This document shows positions 10,604 through 23,200 of a stretch of DNA of 64,000 nt, piece by piece. This DNA comes from Multifurca ochricompacta (Eukaryota; Basidiomycota; Agaricomycetes; Russulales; Russulaceae). How positions within the stretch are numbered: position 1 is the stretch's first letter; each line of letters begins with the position of its first letter. Location of the stretch: NCBI GenBank assembly GCA_022496185.1, contig WTXG01000004.1:496001-560000 (forward strand), given 5' to 3'. The position numbers were made by a program, and so were the translations under genes. The notes beneath the pieces were generated by a model. That model ran no database searches and was not told where the DNA came from. It saw only the letters and a list, made by a program, of their open reading frames with translations.

Positions 10604-13600
10604 TCACCCACCTTTCGCGACTTCCCTATCTGCATCCGTGATACCCGTGTCATGAGCCTCGAGGAAGGCATCCACCTGCCGGCGGGCATACTCAGCGTTC
10701 CAGACATTATCCTCCAAAAAGCTACTCAGCGTACCTCATCAAGGACATCGTCGTCTTCTGTCTCTTCCTCGTCCTCGTCCTCATCTTCATCATCGTCTCC
10801 CGCGTCGTCGATCGCAAACGGGGTCCTTTCCATAAGCGCATTGGCTGCGTTGGTCGCTTGCACAAGCGGGTCAAAGCCCGCCGGAGAAATCGGGTTGAGG
10901 GAAGAGGACTTTTCCCCCCTCCGATCGAAGCATCGAGAGTGGCTGAGGAACCGGGTGATGGAGGTTCGATCTCCAGACCCAGGTGAGACGTCAGACTTGA
11001 CTTGGATGGCGAGTGACGCATCGCAGGCGTGAGCAGTGACTCGCGCGGGCGTGTGTCCTCTATGGATGTATACCGTCCAATGGATGGGCGGTGAATAACC
11101 TGGTGTCGCCCAATTGTTTTTCCAACTTCGTCGCTGAGTTTGTGGAACAGCTTCACGTTACTGTCAGTCGCGATATTCGACCACAGACCGCCAAGGAAGC
11201 CATTGTTATTCGACGTGAGCTCCATGAGCGGGACAGGCTCCAGGCGGAAGGACGCAGAGAGGTCGGTTTCAAAGAAAGATTCGAGGACTTCATCGGCGAG
11301 AAGAACCATACGGAATGTAGCGAGACTGAGGTAGGGTTGGTTGGACTCTACTTGAGGCACCGGACTGTCTTTTTCGTCCGTTCCTTCGGGTCGAGGCAAG
11401 AGGGCATCGCCATATTCAAACGCATTGGACATGAAACGGCTGACGGCGCCCAGATACGCATCACCGATCTCAAACCGGAATATAAACTGAACAAAGTTGA
11501 GACGGAAACCTACGCCCTCCTTTAAAAGTATGAACATACCAGTAACGACTCGGACACCGTTAGCACCTCGTCCTTGGTCAAGAAGCCATCCTTATTCTTG
11601 TCATGTAGGTTGAAAAACCACTCAATATTGTCCATGAGATCGCCAAAGATGACCCCGTCAAGGCCAGTAACAAGATCCTGCGCTAACGGTCAAACACCAA
11701 ATTCAATGCAAATTCAAAATATCTCCGACCTGGAAAGATAATGCGCCTCGACATGAAAAATCCCAAAAGAAAAACAGGCGATCCATGAGTTCGTGGTCTG
11801 CCACATCGCGGTCGACTCGTTGCTGTGGATGGGCAGTTCAACAATGCGTCTGCCACAGAATTAGTAAGGAGTACCTGGAACCCGTTCATAACAACCTTCT
11901 CGTCCCGTGCCCAGGTGGCGATCTCGCTCAAGAACACGTTGAACGTCTTTGACCCAATCCTCGTCTCTGGCCTCTCTTCCGCAGCGTCTTTCGTAGTCAA
12001 CAGTGATATTGGGGCCGGTGCCGGGGCGGGAGGCGGCTCGTTGCACACAGCCTTGAACAGCGCGTCATAAATTAACCCAACCTGTTCTTTAGTGAATCTC
12101 TCGAACGTCTTAAGATTGCGGATAGCGGAACGTTTGGAAAATGACTCGATGCTAGAGACTATCTCGTTGCGGAAGCGCCGGCGCTCAGAAAAAATGGTCT
12201 CCTCCGTGATAACAGCAAATTCACGGAAAGAGACGAGCAATAGCTCCTGAAACTTTGTGATGGCACGAGCGCGGGAATCTGATGAGTTGGGATGTGCAGA
12301 ATCACCAAGAGAATTGAAGTAGTCTCGCATGAGGCTAGCATAATGATTCGTTAAAAATCGCTTGCGCCTGACCCTGACAGGTGCTTACTGGATGAACTGT
12401 CCGTCATCTTGGATCTGCAAGAGCTTTTCGCCGTTGATTTTTAAGATAGCTAGAAACAATCCATTGAGTTTTTACCGAATCCAGGCGAATGGGCCATACG
12501 AACCAAGCCTACAACCCTGGAGTCAGAGCAGCAAGTTCACGTGTATCAGCTGTACTCACCCAACCTGAAACAGTACTTTCGGGCCCATACAGAAGAAGCA
12601 GTCCACCACCCGGAATGCAAATACCATAGGCATGCTATTGACGTACCTGCCAGCCACACGTCAGCATTAGCCTTATAAATTCGTATTTACAGCACATACA
12701 GGCTTAAGAACCAAGGTAGTGATGCCACCGACAGCTGCACATCCACTTCCTGGAAGTGGTCGTGGATAATGGGCAAACAACGTGCCACAAGTGACTCAAA
12801 CACTCGTTGATCGAGAAGAGTACCATGCATAGAAGGACTGTGGGCTGCAGGTGAATTGAGGAAGAAATCAACTTGTGACCTCCGTACCTATAGTATCCAG
12901 GTAATAGACGATCGCAGATGACTTCTAAAAGCCAGAATACCTGCTCCTCTGGCATATAGCTGCAATCACGTCAGAAAGCATGTAAGACACGGGATGCGAA
13001 TCCTACATCAGAATGGCAGCTGCTAATATGTTCATTGCCTGATACATATTAATTGCCTGGAATATACCGAAGCCACGCGGGGACCTACCTGGCAATACCC
13101 GGTCTCCGGGTTGTTGAACGAGTACGCTTGTAGAACCCTCCGAAGTGCACCGATGCCTTCTTCGGACTGGTAGGCGGGATACTCCGGAAGACTCCGATGG
13201 AGATCCTTCTCGATGTCCTCTGTGCTGATGTTGATGCGACCCTTGTTCTCATCAAGGATCTGTTCATATCGTCCAGGGTTCGCAAAGCGAAGGTAGATGG
13301 AACCAGAAAGGGTCTCCCACATCTCCCCACGTAAGCGATTTGGGAGACCGACCTGGACAAAGCGTGTCGCCTGAGGATAGCGGATGAGAGTGAGATGGCG
13401 TCCATGAACTGCAGCACGTCAGGGGTCACGTAAATAGACGCAGTTTGTGGCCAACCTTTGAAATAATTCGTCCATAGCTTCGTTTTAGACGCCTCTCGAA
13501 GCCTCCAGGATTATAAGTTTGGCATCTCGGAGCACGCGTAGTACGTACTTCTTCGGGTCTCCCGGGAACTTGAACTTCAGACCCAATCCGCCCTGAAACA

Positions 13601-14306
13601 CGGGCAGGTCGCCTTCCCCAGCCTTCTCGCCACCGTCAATCAGGCTTCCGTCTTCTCGCTCCTTTTCAGAGACAGGAGAAGTATCCGAGACCAGGTATTC
13701 CGAGTAACAGGTCTTGGAGAATGGCTTCACGGTTTTCATCTTGCCTGCTTGAAGTTCGGCCTTGAGTGCCATGCTCAGGAGAGCACAAAATTGGTCCGCA
13801 ACGGGGCGGAGTGAAGTTAATTGCACGACCTTTCAAGGTACTGTCGGTCGCAGAGCGGAAATAGGGCCCGAACGACGACGTACTATCTTCATTCCGTGCC
13901 ACAGCAGGAGACTAAGGGCGTAGACACCGGCGCGGGCGTTCAGCCGCTCGACTCTCCGCACCGTACATAACGGGATGGTAAACCGGACAGACTTTCGATC
14001 CAAGCTGGAAAACGCGAGATACGGCGAGAAGAGATGTAGCTTTCCTGCCTAGATTTCCTTCTCCTTTAGCGCGCGCGACTTCCGCCCAGGGTAGTAGAGC
14101 ACACCCACATACGAGTCTTCTGCTCCCTCTGCGGCGAGGGTCAGTACAGCATTTATTTCCATTTTATGACGGCCATCTTCGGGGATGCTCTGACCGGTGG
14201 CATCAACTCTCTTTGGGCGGTTCGGTGGGATCGCGAAGAAGAGTAGGGTTTGCTCGTCTCGATCAGGTTCCTTGAAGTTCCTGAGCTGTGCGGATATGGT
14301 GCTCAT
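10604..14306 (-). CDS. GRAM-TBC-EF-hand Rab GTPase-activating protein (Gyp2/Mdr1, TBC1D8/9 type)
   Basis: Activates GTP hydrolysis by Rab/Ypt GTPases in vesicle traffic. Start MSTISAQLRNFKEPDRDEQ at 14306. A GRAM-like region (SPYLAFSSLDRKSVRF, IPLCTVRRVERLNARAG) lies at about 13.9-14.0 kb. The TBC domain (about 13.3-12.3 kb) includes GLPNRLRGEMWETLSGS, the arginine-finger motif IEKDLHRSLPEYPAYQ and the glutamine-finger motif FNNPETGYCQ. A C-terminal EF-hand reads DKNKDGFLTKDE, and an acidic stretch with D/E runs follows near 10.75-10.8 kb. Domain order matches yeast Gyp2. A frame slip lies at the C6 run 10914-10919. A further step near 10745 is either a second slip or a 59-base intron. Both readings end at the same stop. 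Confidence 0.88.
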
Positions 14307-14585
14307 AGCCGAAGACTCGGAAGTTCGTCAATGACCGACGCGAGTAGGTTGTCAGAATGAGAGCTAGCAAGAGGAGTACGTAGTCAAATTGGCGCGACGG
14401 CGAAGGCAGGCAATGCAAGTGTAAGTGTAAGTGTCAGTATAGTGAACGGACAACGACGGGTGGACGGTGTAAACGGACCGGGCAACATCAACCATCCATC
14501 ATACATAAAATATAGTAGCAATTATAAACACAGTGAGCGGGTAACAAGTCATAAACAGTGGCTAATAATTATTATGGAGACCAGC
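14307..14585. other. short intergenic region
   Basis: 5' flank of the RabGAP gene and 3' flank of the one-TM gene. It contains three GTAAGT-like hexamers in tandem near 14418-14436. No gene seen. Confidence 0.4.
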
Positions 14586-16293
14586 CTAACAATTGGTAAA
14601 ACAGTCGAATCTTCGTTTTGTCGTCCCTCGTACATCCAATATAATCCCAAACCCAAATATGAATTGGATCATCTTGTTATTGGCCATTCCGAAAATAAGT
14701 AGCCCTTGCGCGTTCCATACTCTCCCGGAGTTCAGAACTTTGCCATTGAGATTCGTCCTCGCAGAAGCTGGGATATGACCGCGCAATGTCAGTCGAGTCA
14801 TCGTGGGAGGTATAAATCGAGACGGGGAGCGCTGAGGTAGAATGAGAGGGTGCGCAATAGAGAAACGCTGTGAACGCGGGGATGCAGAAAGGGGTGGTAA
14901 GTAGAATGCTGAAGCGTTTGAGGCGGCGGCCATAGCTTGAGGCCGGCCTTTGCGCCGAATGGAGCCTGATCGCGACGCTGGACCAAGTGAGGTGCCACGG
15001 TCAACCTCCTCTTCCCAGTTTCCGTTCCCATCGTCTTCCCCATCCTCTTGTGCCTCGGACATTACAACAACTTCTTTCCCGAGTGCCTTTTTGCCATCTT
15101 TAATGAGCTCGGCAAGACGATCACCCATCCAGTCCATCTGACGTGCCATAGTCATTGCATGTCATGTTATGATATTGAAACGCGCACCCTATCTTCCAGT
15201 TCGTCAGCCTGGTCTGTGTGACTACCAGAGTCGGGTCCAAGCTTGATGGAACGATGCGGAGACGGCTGACGGCTGAGCCGATGAGGGCTCATGGGCAATT
15301 TCGCTTGCGTCCTTACTCGCCGGTGGCGAGTAGTGCTGCGTCGTGTCACGGTGGGAACGGTACGGGTTTTTTTATTCCGAGGTGTGCTAACGGTAACGGG
15401 AGGGGTAGATTCCTCAGGCTGTTGAAACGGGGCACTTCAGAGATAGAATACTAGGTAGTGATAGCAAATACAAACCTCAGAAGGGGCCCAGTCACCCTGT
15501 TCGTACGGTGGGGGTTCTAGCTCGGAAACCTTACCTCGATCCCTCCATCTGACATTGGTATCAGCCTCGGATAATACCGCACGTGGGCCTGAGGAACGTA
15601 CAGACGGTAGACGGTGAGGCCAACAGCCGTTCCGATAAGGGCTGCGTTCACCGCGCTGGAAACAATGTGCCTGCAAGCGTGCGCCTTCGCTTTGCAGGCG
15701 GATGATCTACGCAACATGAAAAGAGAAAGCCATAAGTGCAAGGATTGCCCAGAGGATAGCCCCACTATATAGGAGAGTGAAGAGCATGCACCGCGTGCAC
15801 ATGGAGGCCATGAGCAAAGGGCATTGTGTACACGAGGCACGTGCATTTTATGATGCAGCCCCTATTAGCGCTAAAATGACGTGCTAGCGCCCAGACGCGT
15901 TTTGATTTGACCGGAATATTCGGAAATTCGGAATGTATGCGCGACCCAGCCAGGACAGATGGTACTCACCAGCTGTCATTTCTCCCGTCCCCTCTTCCTC
16001 CTCCCTTGCCTCTGGCGTAACAGTAAACTCGCGGTATTTAGGTTGCATGTTGATATAACCACTGGTGGACGTTTTATCGGCAGCAGCGAGACTTGGCTCT
16101 GGGCTAGACGGTTGCCACCCCCTCTTTCGGGCAAGGGGTACTGGTGGTGGGAGAGACGAAGGATGCGGGCGGCGCTCTGGGAGCCACCGCTTTTCTTGAT
16201 GGCCATTGGGAGTGACAGGCGTGTGAGAACTGGTGATGACATTTGACAGGTCTGGCGACTTGCTGAAGGGGTTTATAATGTTGGGCATAGAAA
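14586..16293 (-). CDS. single-pass membrane protein, function unknown
   Basis: I do not recognise the family. The likely start is MPNIINPFSKSPDLS at 16293; an in-frame ATG at 16323 is the alternative. Exon 1 is Pro/Ser/Arg-rich and ends EEEGTGEMTA. The next exon encodes a basic patch (PPAKRRRTL) followed by one clear membrane helix, VNAALIGTAVGLTVYRL, then WRDRGKVSELEPPPYEQG. The downstream part is Ser/Pro/Arg-rich with an amphipathic segment, MDWMGDRLAELIKDGKKAL. This topology (basic patch, one TM, disordered flanks) suggests an organelle or nuclear-envelope membrane protein, which is inference. A one-base slip at about 15660-15668 separates the basic patch frame from the TM frame. The 3' end is uncertain. 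Confidence 0.55.
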
Positions 16294-16422
16294 TGGTGAA
16301 TGTAAAAGGGAAAAGCATAACTTTCGTGAATGATCGAGGTCGTAGTGTAGAGTCGTAAAGTCGTTGAATTGCTTGCAACGCCAACCGCGCGATTGAAACA
16401 CGCGTTTTTTGGTTAGCGTTGT

Positions 16423-16428
16423 CACGTG
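16423..16428. promoter_or_regulatory. TCACGTGA palindrome upstream of the one-TM gene
   Basis: A CACGTG box inside an 8-base perfect palindrome, about 130 bases upstream of the proposed start at 16293. Another example of this motif in a promoter of this window. Confidence 0.3.
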
Positions 16429-16637
16429 ACATTTGGAATAGTAATAGGTAATAGCTATAAGTAGCTCGGCTCAGCTCACCGAGCTAATCAAACTGTAAGA
16501 CGTCCACGTCCTTATACAACACCAGCGCAGGCTCTCGGGACTGGAATGGTAACGACTTTTCACCGCTCGCGCTCTTTTTTCCCGTGCATTCAACGATCTA
16601 GTACAAACAATTATTCAATAATGTTACATATCTAACC

Positions 16638-18861
16638 TCAATGCTCCATGGTACGTTGAGAAACCTTGCTGCGCGACCGGATAGCGGGTCCATAATGAAA
16701 GAGAATCTGAAATTCGAAGCTCATTATCGATAGGCGGATATCGACACGTCAAAATACACGCACCCAGGGGATGGGCACCATTAACAACGCCACGCAGCCG
16801 AAGAGCACGTTTCCCCACTTGTACGTCAGTGCGGCGAACATCTGTCTAGTGAACAACGGGAATGCCATGCCGAGCAAATTGCCTAGGGACTTGCGGTCAG
16901 GTTTGGGTCAGACCAAACATTTTCGGTTAACGTACGAGATAGGCTTTGCGCAGCGATAGCCGACGAAGCATAGGTGCCGTAACTGCAATCCAGGTAAGAT
17001 TGCGATAACGATAATCAACGCGCTGCGACAAACCAGTCCGCGAGGTATGTAAAGGCAGCAAGATATATGATGAATGTAGCCCACATGAAAACCTGACCGG
17101 GGATCAGCTGCGATCCACCCTAGCAACGTAGGGTTCAAAGACATACCACCATGCCGATTGTCATCACAATCCAAGGTACCCAAGCAAGGGAGGTCCAAGC
17201 ATAGACCAGCATTCCTGCTGGAAACATGATAGCCGCGATGCAAGCCCACTGCAAGCGCGCTTCAGGTCCACGTTCCCTGACGTTCGCTCTGAAGTAGATG
17301 GTAGTCAATCAGTAGCATCCGCCAGCAAGGAGTTCGTGACTTACCGATATAGTCGTTCTTGATGAAAGTTTGTACAAAATCCAAGAAGGCTGCCAAGGCT
17401 AAAAGCAGAAGGCTGGGTCATTGCGAAGATGAAATCAAGCGACGCCGGAAGACGCACAATATAGCCAGGAAAACTGTGCCGGTCTCCCCCGTGTTGAAGT
17501 GATGAAGAGATTGGAATATGGCGGCGATAGACCTTTGTAACGTGTTCAAGTCACCGCCGTAGTCAATCCCATCGATAAACGCACTCTATCATGCAGTACA
17601 AGACTCCCCATGCGAAACCGACCCACACCTGAGAAGATGATCAGTATGGGGCAATAAAGCCGAATCAGCAGGGCCATACGCTTATGCTAGTGACGACAGG
17701 TTCCGTAAGTAAAAAGTCTGGTCATGCATCGAATAAGTGCAGTCACGAGAGAGTATGAGGACGCGCTCACATAGTGGCCTAGTGCAAGATATGATGAGGA
17801 GCCTCTTTATACTTGGCTTCTCAAGCTCGGCACGAGCCAAATATCGTTTGTCGCCGGTCTTTTTGCGTAGCTTCTTTGCCACGGCGGTCAAGACTACGGC
17901 CGTCCGTGTCTCTTTCGTGAATAGAACGAGGGCAACCAGCACGACTCCTGCCGCACTAAGAGGAGTGTATAGATTAATAGGACAAGGGAGGGGCAGTCAC
18001 ACGTACATAGCATGGAACCATTGGATCCAGCGCCATTGAAAGTGGGGATTAGCCTCTATCCAAGAGCCGGCGACCGGGCCAAGTCCAGTCGCACCGAGAG
18101 CAAAAAGTGCAAACAGTGACATGGGGAGGCCGCGCCTGTACAAAGCTAGCTCAGATGCTACGAACGTTTCGACGGACGGAGCAGTCATAGTCGCACTCCT
18201 TCGGTTGCCATAAATCAGCAATAGTTCCCCCGACCATGGTTGCGCCAGTTGAACCAAATGCTCCTCCTAGTAATCGCGCAACAATGACAGTTTGAATGCT
18301 TTCAGCTCTGGTTGGCTATTTGGTCAAAAGTGTACGCGATCAGTTTTGGGGGAATCATACTTTGCCGCTAAGATATGCATCATCATAAACCCGATACCCG
18401 AGATGAGATAAAGAGGCCGTCTGCCAAGCTCTTCACTGAAGGGGCAGTGAAAAGGGGAGTTACTCCGAAACCTAGCGGGTATACAGAGAGGCCGATTGTC
18501 GCTTGGAACTCTGTGCATTTCAGGTCCTGAATCATGGACGGAAAGCCAGAATTGTAAGATGAAGCAGCAGCGGCTGAAGTGGATGAGCATCGCTACCAAA
18601 GCGCCTATGCGCGAAGGGAGAAACAGACTATACCGGATACACCAGTAAAAAGGCAAACCACCAAAGTCATGACCCACTTCCGTTCTCTTGAGAAGTTTGT
18701 AGGATTCTGTTTATCTCCATCCTCAAATGTAACCTAAGGTGAACAGTTACTATGACACTAGAGCGGTAAGAATGAGTCATTCGCACATAGACAACGTCCA
18801 ACGAATCGTTAATTTTATCTGAGGTGGATACCTTGCGTGAGTCAGACCAACGGGAGATCAT
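16638..18861 (-). CDS. MFS transporter, DHA1 drug/polyamine:H+ antiporter type
   Basis: Twelve-helix plasma-membrane or vacuolar exporter of the major facilitator superfamily, most like fungal polyamine/bicyclomycin-type DHA1 proteins. Start MISRWSDSRKVSTSDK at 18861. After one intron the typical pre-TM1 string follows: DGDKQNPTNFSRERKWVMTL. Other signatures are QDLKCTEFQATIGLSVYPLG, SEELGRRPLYLISGIGF (loop 2-3 motif), GGAFGSTGATMVGGTIADLW and the C-terminal helix LFTRQMFAALTYKWGN. The gene closes with ILFHYGPAIRSRSKVSQ. About ten short introns fragment it. A one-base slip at about 18438-18444 breaks FTAPFSEELGRRP. The substrate cannot be told from sequence. Confidence 0.85.
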
Positions 18862-19341
18862 AGACTCCCCAAGAGAGGACTCCTAAAGATAGGGATAAGG
18901 ACATCATATGACTTGACAGGACGTGGGCGCACTCTATGCTCTGGGGTGATGATGTTGGGGTCATACTCTAGTGAGGCTATCATTTGGATGTTGTGGGAGG
19001 GAAAGAGGGAGGTAGCATTTAAAAGGGGACGGTCTTTCAGTTAATTCTTCTCTTCAATGTCATGTTGTAGTCCGCCCCAGTCCAATCCGAAGGAAACCCT
19101 GGCCCTGTAGCTGTAACGATATAAATGAATAATGCAAATGCATACGGTGGTGGGGTTCGGGACAAACTTACAGCGTCGACGTAATGTAATGTATCTTATC
19201 TGGATCTAGATCATTCAATCAATCAGAAATTCAGAAAAGAAGTTAGCAGGTAGCAGTACCTGATTATATAATCAATTAATTATTAAAATAAAATAAAATA
19301 TAATAAAATAAATAATAATAATATTACCGCCACCACAAACC
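18862..19341. other. divergent promoter region, MFS and flavin-reductase genes
   Basis: Head-to-head space. It ends in an AT-rich stretch of TAAAA and AATAA repeats (about 19280-19326) directly before the flavin-reductase-like start. No gene seen. Confidence 0.45.
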
Positions 19342-20118
19342 ATGTCAATGACACGACTTGCAACTCCTCCAACTTCAAACCGTTGGTTCTCTTCTAAGCG
19401 TTATGTGCATGGCGGCGGCGGATTGTCCCATAAAATACGCGCACTTCTTCGTGAGACGGCGCAGCCTGTTACTGTCGTGACATCGCTCATGCCCGATCTC
19501 AAACCCACATCACCCTCCATACAATCCAGGCCATCACTATCGACATTCCATGGCGCAACACTCTCCTCCTTTACCTCCATCTCGATGACGCCTCACCATC
19601 TTGTTGCGTTCTCGTTACGTGTACCGTCCCGTATGGCTACAACTCTACGAGACCTTTCCGCGGCGGCCTCTTTCTCTTCTACCCATATGGTCATCAACCT
19701 CCTCGCCGCACCTCAAGCGCATGCTGCCATCCTCTTCTCGCGGCCAGACCTTCACTCGCATCCTTTTGAAGACCCTGATATCCAGTGGTCGCTCTCTCCT
19801 GATGGTCTTCCCATACTACACGGCTGCCTCGGCGCCTTATCTTGTAGAGTTGTCGGCGCTCCATGGAGGTTGAATGACCTCGCTGCATTAGGGGACAAGT
19901 TGGTTTCTAAAGTGGAGAGAACACGCGATAGTGCTAATGTAGACGATGTCGAGTCGGAATTATTCATAGCCCAAGTGATACGTGTCGAAGACGTGCCCAA
20001 AGCTAAAGGTGTGGTAGATGATAGCCTTCGAACTTTACCGCTTGTATATCATCGCCGGGGTTACGCAACTACTTCATTAAATTTTCTTCTCAATCAGGAG
20101 GCATCAACTAAAGAATAG
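19342..20118 (+). CDS. flavin reductase-like (FMN-binding split barrel) protein
   Basis: Intronless 258-residue protein of the flavin reductase/HpaC-like family, which binds FMN in a split beta-barrel. The N-terminus MSMTRLATPPTSNRWFSSKR is Ser/Arg-rich and could be a mitochondrial presequence. Family features are the start of the barrel (IRALLRETAQPVTVVTSLM), the flavin-contact segment FHGATLSSFTSISMTP with HHLVAFSLRVPSRM, HMVINLLAAPQAHAAILFS, and the C-terminal LPLVYHRRGYAT, the usual last strand signature. A second ATG lies two codons downstream. The physiological partner is unknown. Good, uninterrupted frame. Confidence 0.85.
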   Translation: MSMTRLATPPTSNRWFSSKRYVHGGGGLSHKIRALLRETAQPVTVVTSLMPDLKPTSPSIQSRPSLSTFHGATLSSFTSISMTPHHLVAFSLRVPSRMATTLRDLSAAASFSSTHMVINLLAAPQAHAAILFSRPDLHSHPFEDPDIQWSLSPDGLPILHGCLGALSCRVVGAPWRLNDLAALGDKLVSKVERTRDSANVDDVESELFIAQVIRVEDVPKAKGVVDDSLRTLPLVYHRRGYATTSLNFLLNQEASTKE

Positions 20119-20228
20119 GCGGGTCATTCCTTGCTTGTGAAGTATTATGGACAACTTTGCAAACTTGACAGCGAATACATATACAGATACTCCTCCCTAC
20201 CTAACAATCTAAGCCAAGACGTACGAAC

Positions 20229-23200
20229 TCACAACTTCATGAAAGAAAAGAGACTGCCCATGTCCACCCACCGCCGAGCATTATACTCCAGGTACTTCTC
20301 AACAGTCTGCCTCATTCTATGGAGGAACTCTCCGTGGTTTGCCGCCAACGTAAGCATCTCATCTAAATAAATAAATCAGGCAACCTTAGACGCGATTTAT
20401 TTTCCGAGCGACTGTCTCATACCTGGATTAGTCGTTTTCGCCTTTTCGATATCAAAGAGGTACAGAAAATAGCGCAGCTGGTTGTAAAGCATTGCATCAG
20501 AATACTGGAAGCAGAATATTAGGTTTCACATCCGAAGTACTAGTGTGCAGCTCACCTCAAACGAGACTGATCCACGGCACCAGCTTTTTAAACATCTACG
20601 CCCGTACACGCCCATCATACGTGCACGATTTCCGCATGTTGGATCGTCACAAACAGTCCAACCCTCGTAATACTTGTCAATATGCTCCCGAATTTGGCAC
20701 TCAAGCTGGATCTGCAAGCTCGCTACCCCAAGACTCTTATGACACATGGGACACACAGGTCCTTTGGCTTTCACCAAGGACTCCTGAAATGGGGCGTGAG
20801 GACGCGAAGCTGTTGGCCAAGTGTAACTTTAGGACAAACGCACCGTTCGGTTCGCCACAGGTCCAAAGCTGACACTGGAGCCGCAAGCGCGGCAGCTCAC
20901 AACAAATGGTGTTGCACCTCTGTAACGCTCACTCTCCGGTAGCCGTGAGTCCAGGGTGCCGAAACGATGTACCTCAGCCTCGGTAGCCGCCGAGGATCGG
21001 TAGCGCCCGGGATCCAGACCTTGCACTTTGTTAAAAGGCTTGCTTCTATGGAACGGAGGGGGGGAGAGACGTACCCAAGCACTCGGCAAGGCGGGACCTC
21101 TCAGTCCCTTCTATAGGATCGCAAAGACGCTCGATTGGTGGTAGGATCTGATGTGCGAGATAATGCTCGTAGTCTGCGGAGACGGACTTAGAAAGACCAC
21201 CTGAGTTCAGATGGTGCACAGTATTCACCAATTTGGACCTCGGAGCCAGCCCTACGAAGTTCATCCGGATGTCTCGCACGCTCTGCCTGTGCAGTATTCC
21301 CCGCATCATCTCCCTCTCCAGAACAAAAAACATAAGGAATGACGTCGCCAGCTCGCACGGCGATATTTCGCACTTTCATTCGAAGCGCAACTTGGACATG
21401 CGGCTGGCTTTTTGCATCAGGGTAATCCTCAGGGCTCTTACCCAGTCGCTTGTGGATGATGAACTCATCGAGCTTGATCTTGCCTGCGCGCACGTCCTCG
21501 CCGGTGGTAGTGAGATAGTCATGGATGCGCTCAACGACGATCTCCGTGGCCTCACCAGAAAGGATCTGGTCGAGGACGTATTGTGACACCGTCTTTGACA
21601 GTGCACAATACTCGCGACGCTTCATGTCAAGCCCTTTGATCTCCGTCGAGGTTCTGAACCCATCTTCGACCTTGATGGCGGCATATTTCTTCTTTTGGAG
21701 CAGAAGTAACCGTTGGAAGATACCGTCGAGGTCTATTTCAAGTAACTTGTAACGATCGTTGACGGCCTTCTTCAACTCTGCGGAGATTTTTAGAGCTTCC
21801 GAAAGTTCGGTGACGTTGGAGTTCACGAAAACAGAATCTGTGTCTCCGTAGATAACCTGAGAGTAAGTCAACGAATCAGCACATAAAAGGGGTATGGATT
21901 GAGGGCCTCACGTCGAGTTGCAGGCTCTCCGCTAGTTCTCGCGTGTGCGTCAAAATCTCGCGGCCTTTGAACGTCGTTAAAGCGGCAAGTGGCTTGGCAT
22001 AGAAACGTGAATATTCAAAGCCAAGACAGCCGTACATGGAGTTGGCCGTAAGTTTTAAGGCTTGCTGTTTAATATCATACTGGACCTCAACAATTAGCGA
22101 GCAATCCATTCAAAAAGATGATGACGCACTTGCAGCAGCTTAGCGTGTGGCAGCAATCGATCCTTCATGAGAGCCTTGACTTGTCGTCTCCGGCTAACTA
22201 GAGTGGCAATGAGACGAGGTAACACGCCTTGCGCCACTCCAGACGCAGGTGGCTCGGGGATTTTGTCATCCTGGGGGTGGGCACTCAGTGAACAGAACGA
22301 TTTTGAAAATGCTGGAACGCACATCCGAATCTTGACGATCCACAGTGGTGAAGTCGATGTTGTACTCCTGGATGATACTGGGGTACAGGGAATTGAAATC
22401 CATGACCAAAATAAACCTGTCCCATAGACCGCGTTTAGGTTCGAACACCAGACCACCCTTGTACTTGTCCCTTTTGCCTTTGGACGCCTTGGTTTCACCG
22501 CCATCACCACCCACTTCCAGTTCAACTTTCACTGGGGGGGCCTTCTTGCCCCACTGTTTGTCCGGACAGATGTATTTTAGTCGATGGAACTCGTGTAAAA
22601 GAATGTATTCATTGCGTTCTGCGCGTCCACCATTCAAGGTCTTGTTCCTAACGAGCGGTTTCTGCATGATAAAAGGAGTATACAGGTTCTATACGCACCA
22701 AGAATTACCAGCTAGATTGGTGAGTTGTCTCGTCAGGGGTAAAATTTGCACTTTTGCTGCTATGGCCATCTGGTAATGAGCATCTAGTTCGCAGTGCCGT
22801 ACGAATGTGATCAGTCGGTCCGGTGTGCTAACACCATCATCGAAGTAGCTCGCCGTGTCTTCAGCGTCTATGTCTTGTCTGACACTCTTGAGATGCGAGG
22901 CGCACATCTCGGTCAGCGACCAAGTAGTGGAAGATATCATACTCTTGGCACCGTCAGAGGCAAGATCGCATAGTAAGCGGCCGTTCAGAAAGCGGAGGTT
23001 TGTGCCCTGCCGACCAATTCCTGGCCATTTCGAACGTCGGAAGCGACCGATGCGGGACCAATGATCCGCTTTCAAGTCCCTCATTCGGTGGAGCAGAATG
23101 TCCAAGGAAACCCCGAGGAAGTCGTGCCCAACAAGGATATCAGGGTCGGCTCTGTGCAATGTCACTGAGAATAATGAGTCAGCGACAAGCTGACGGGGTG

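Noticed and set aside
10256..11032. Long plus-strand open frame with a poly-Ser run.
   Set aside because: It is antisense to the RabGAP C-terminus; the Ser run mirrors the acidic Asp/Glu codons of the real gene.
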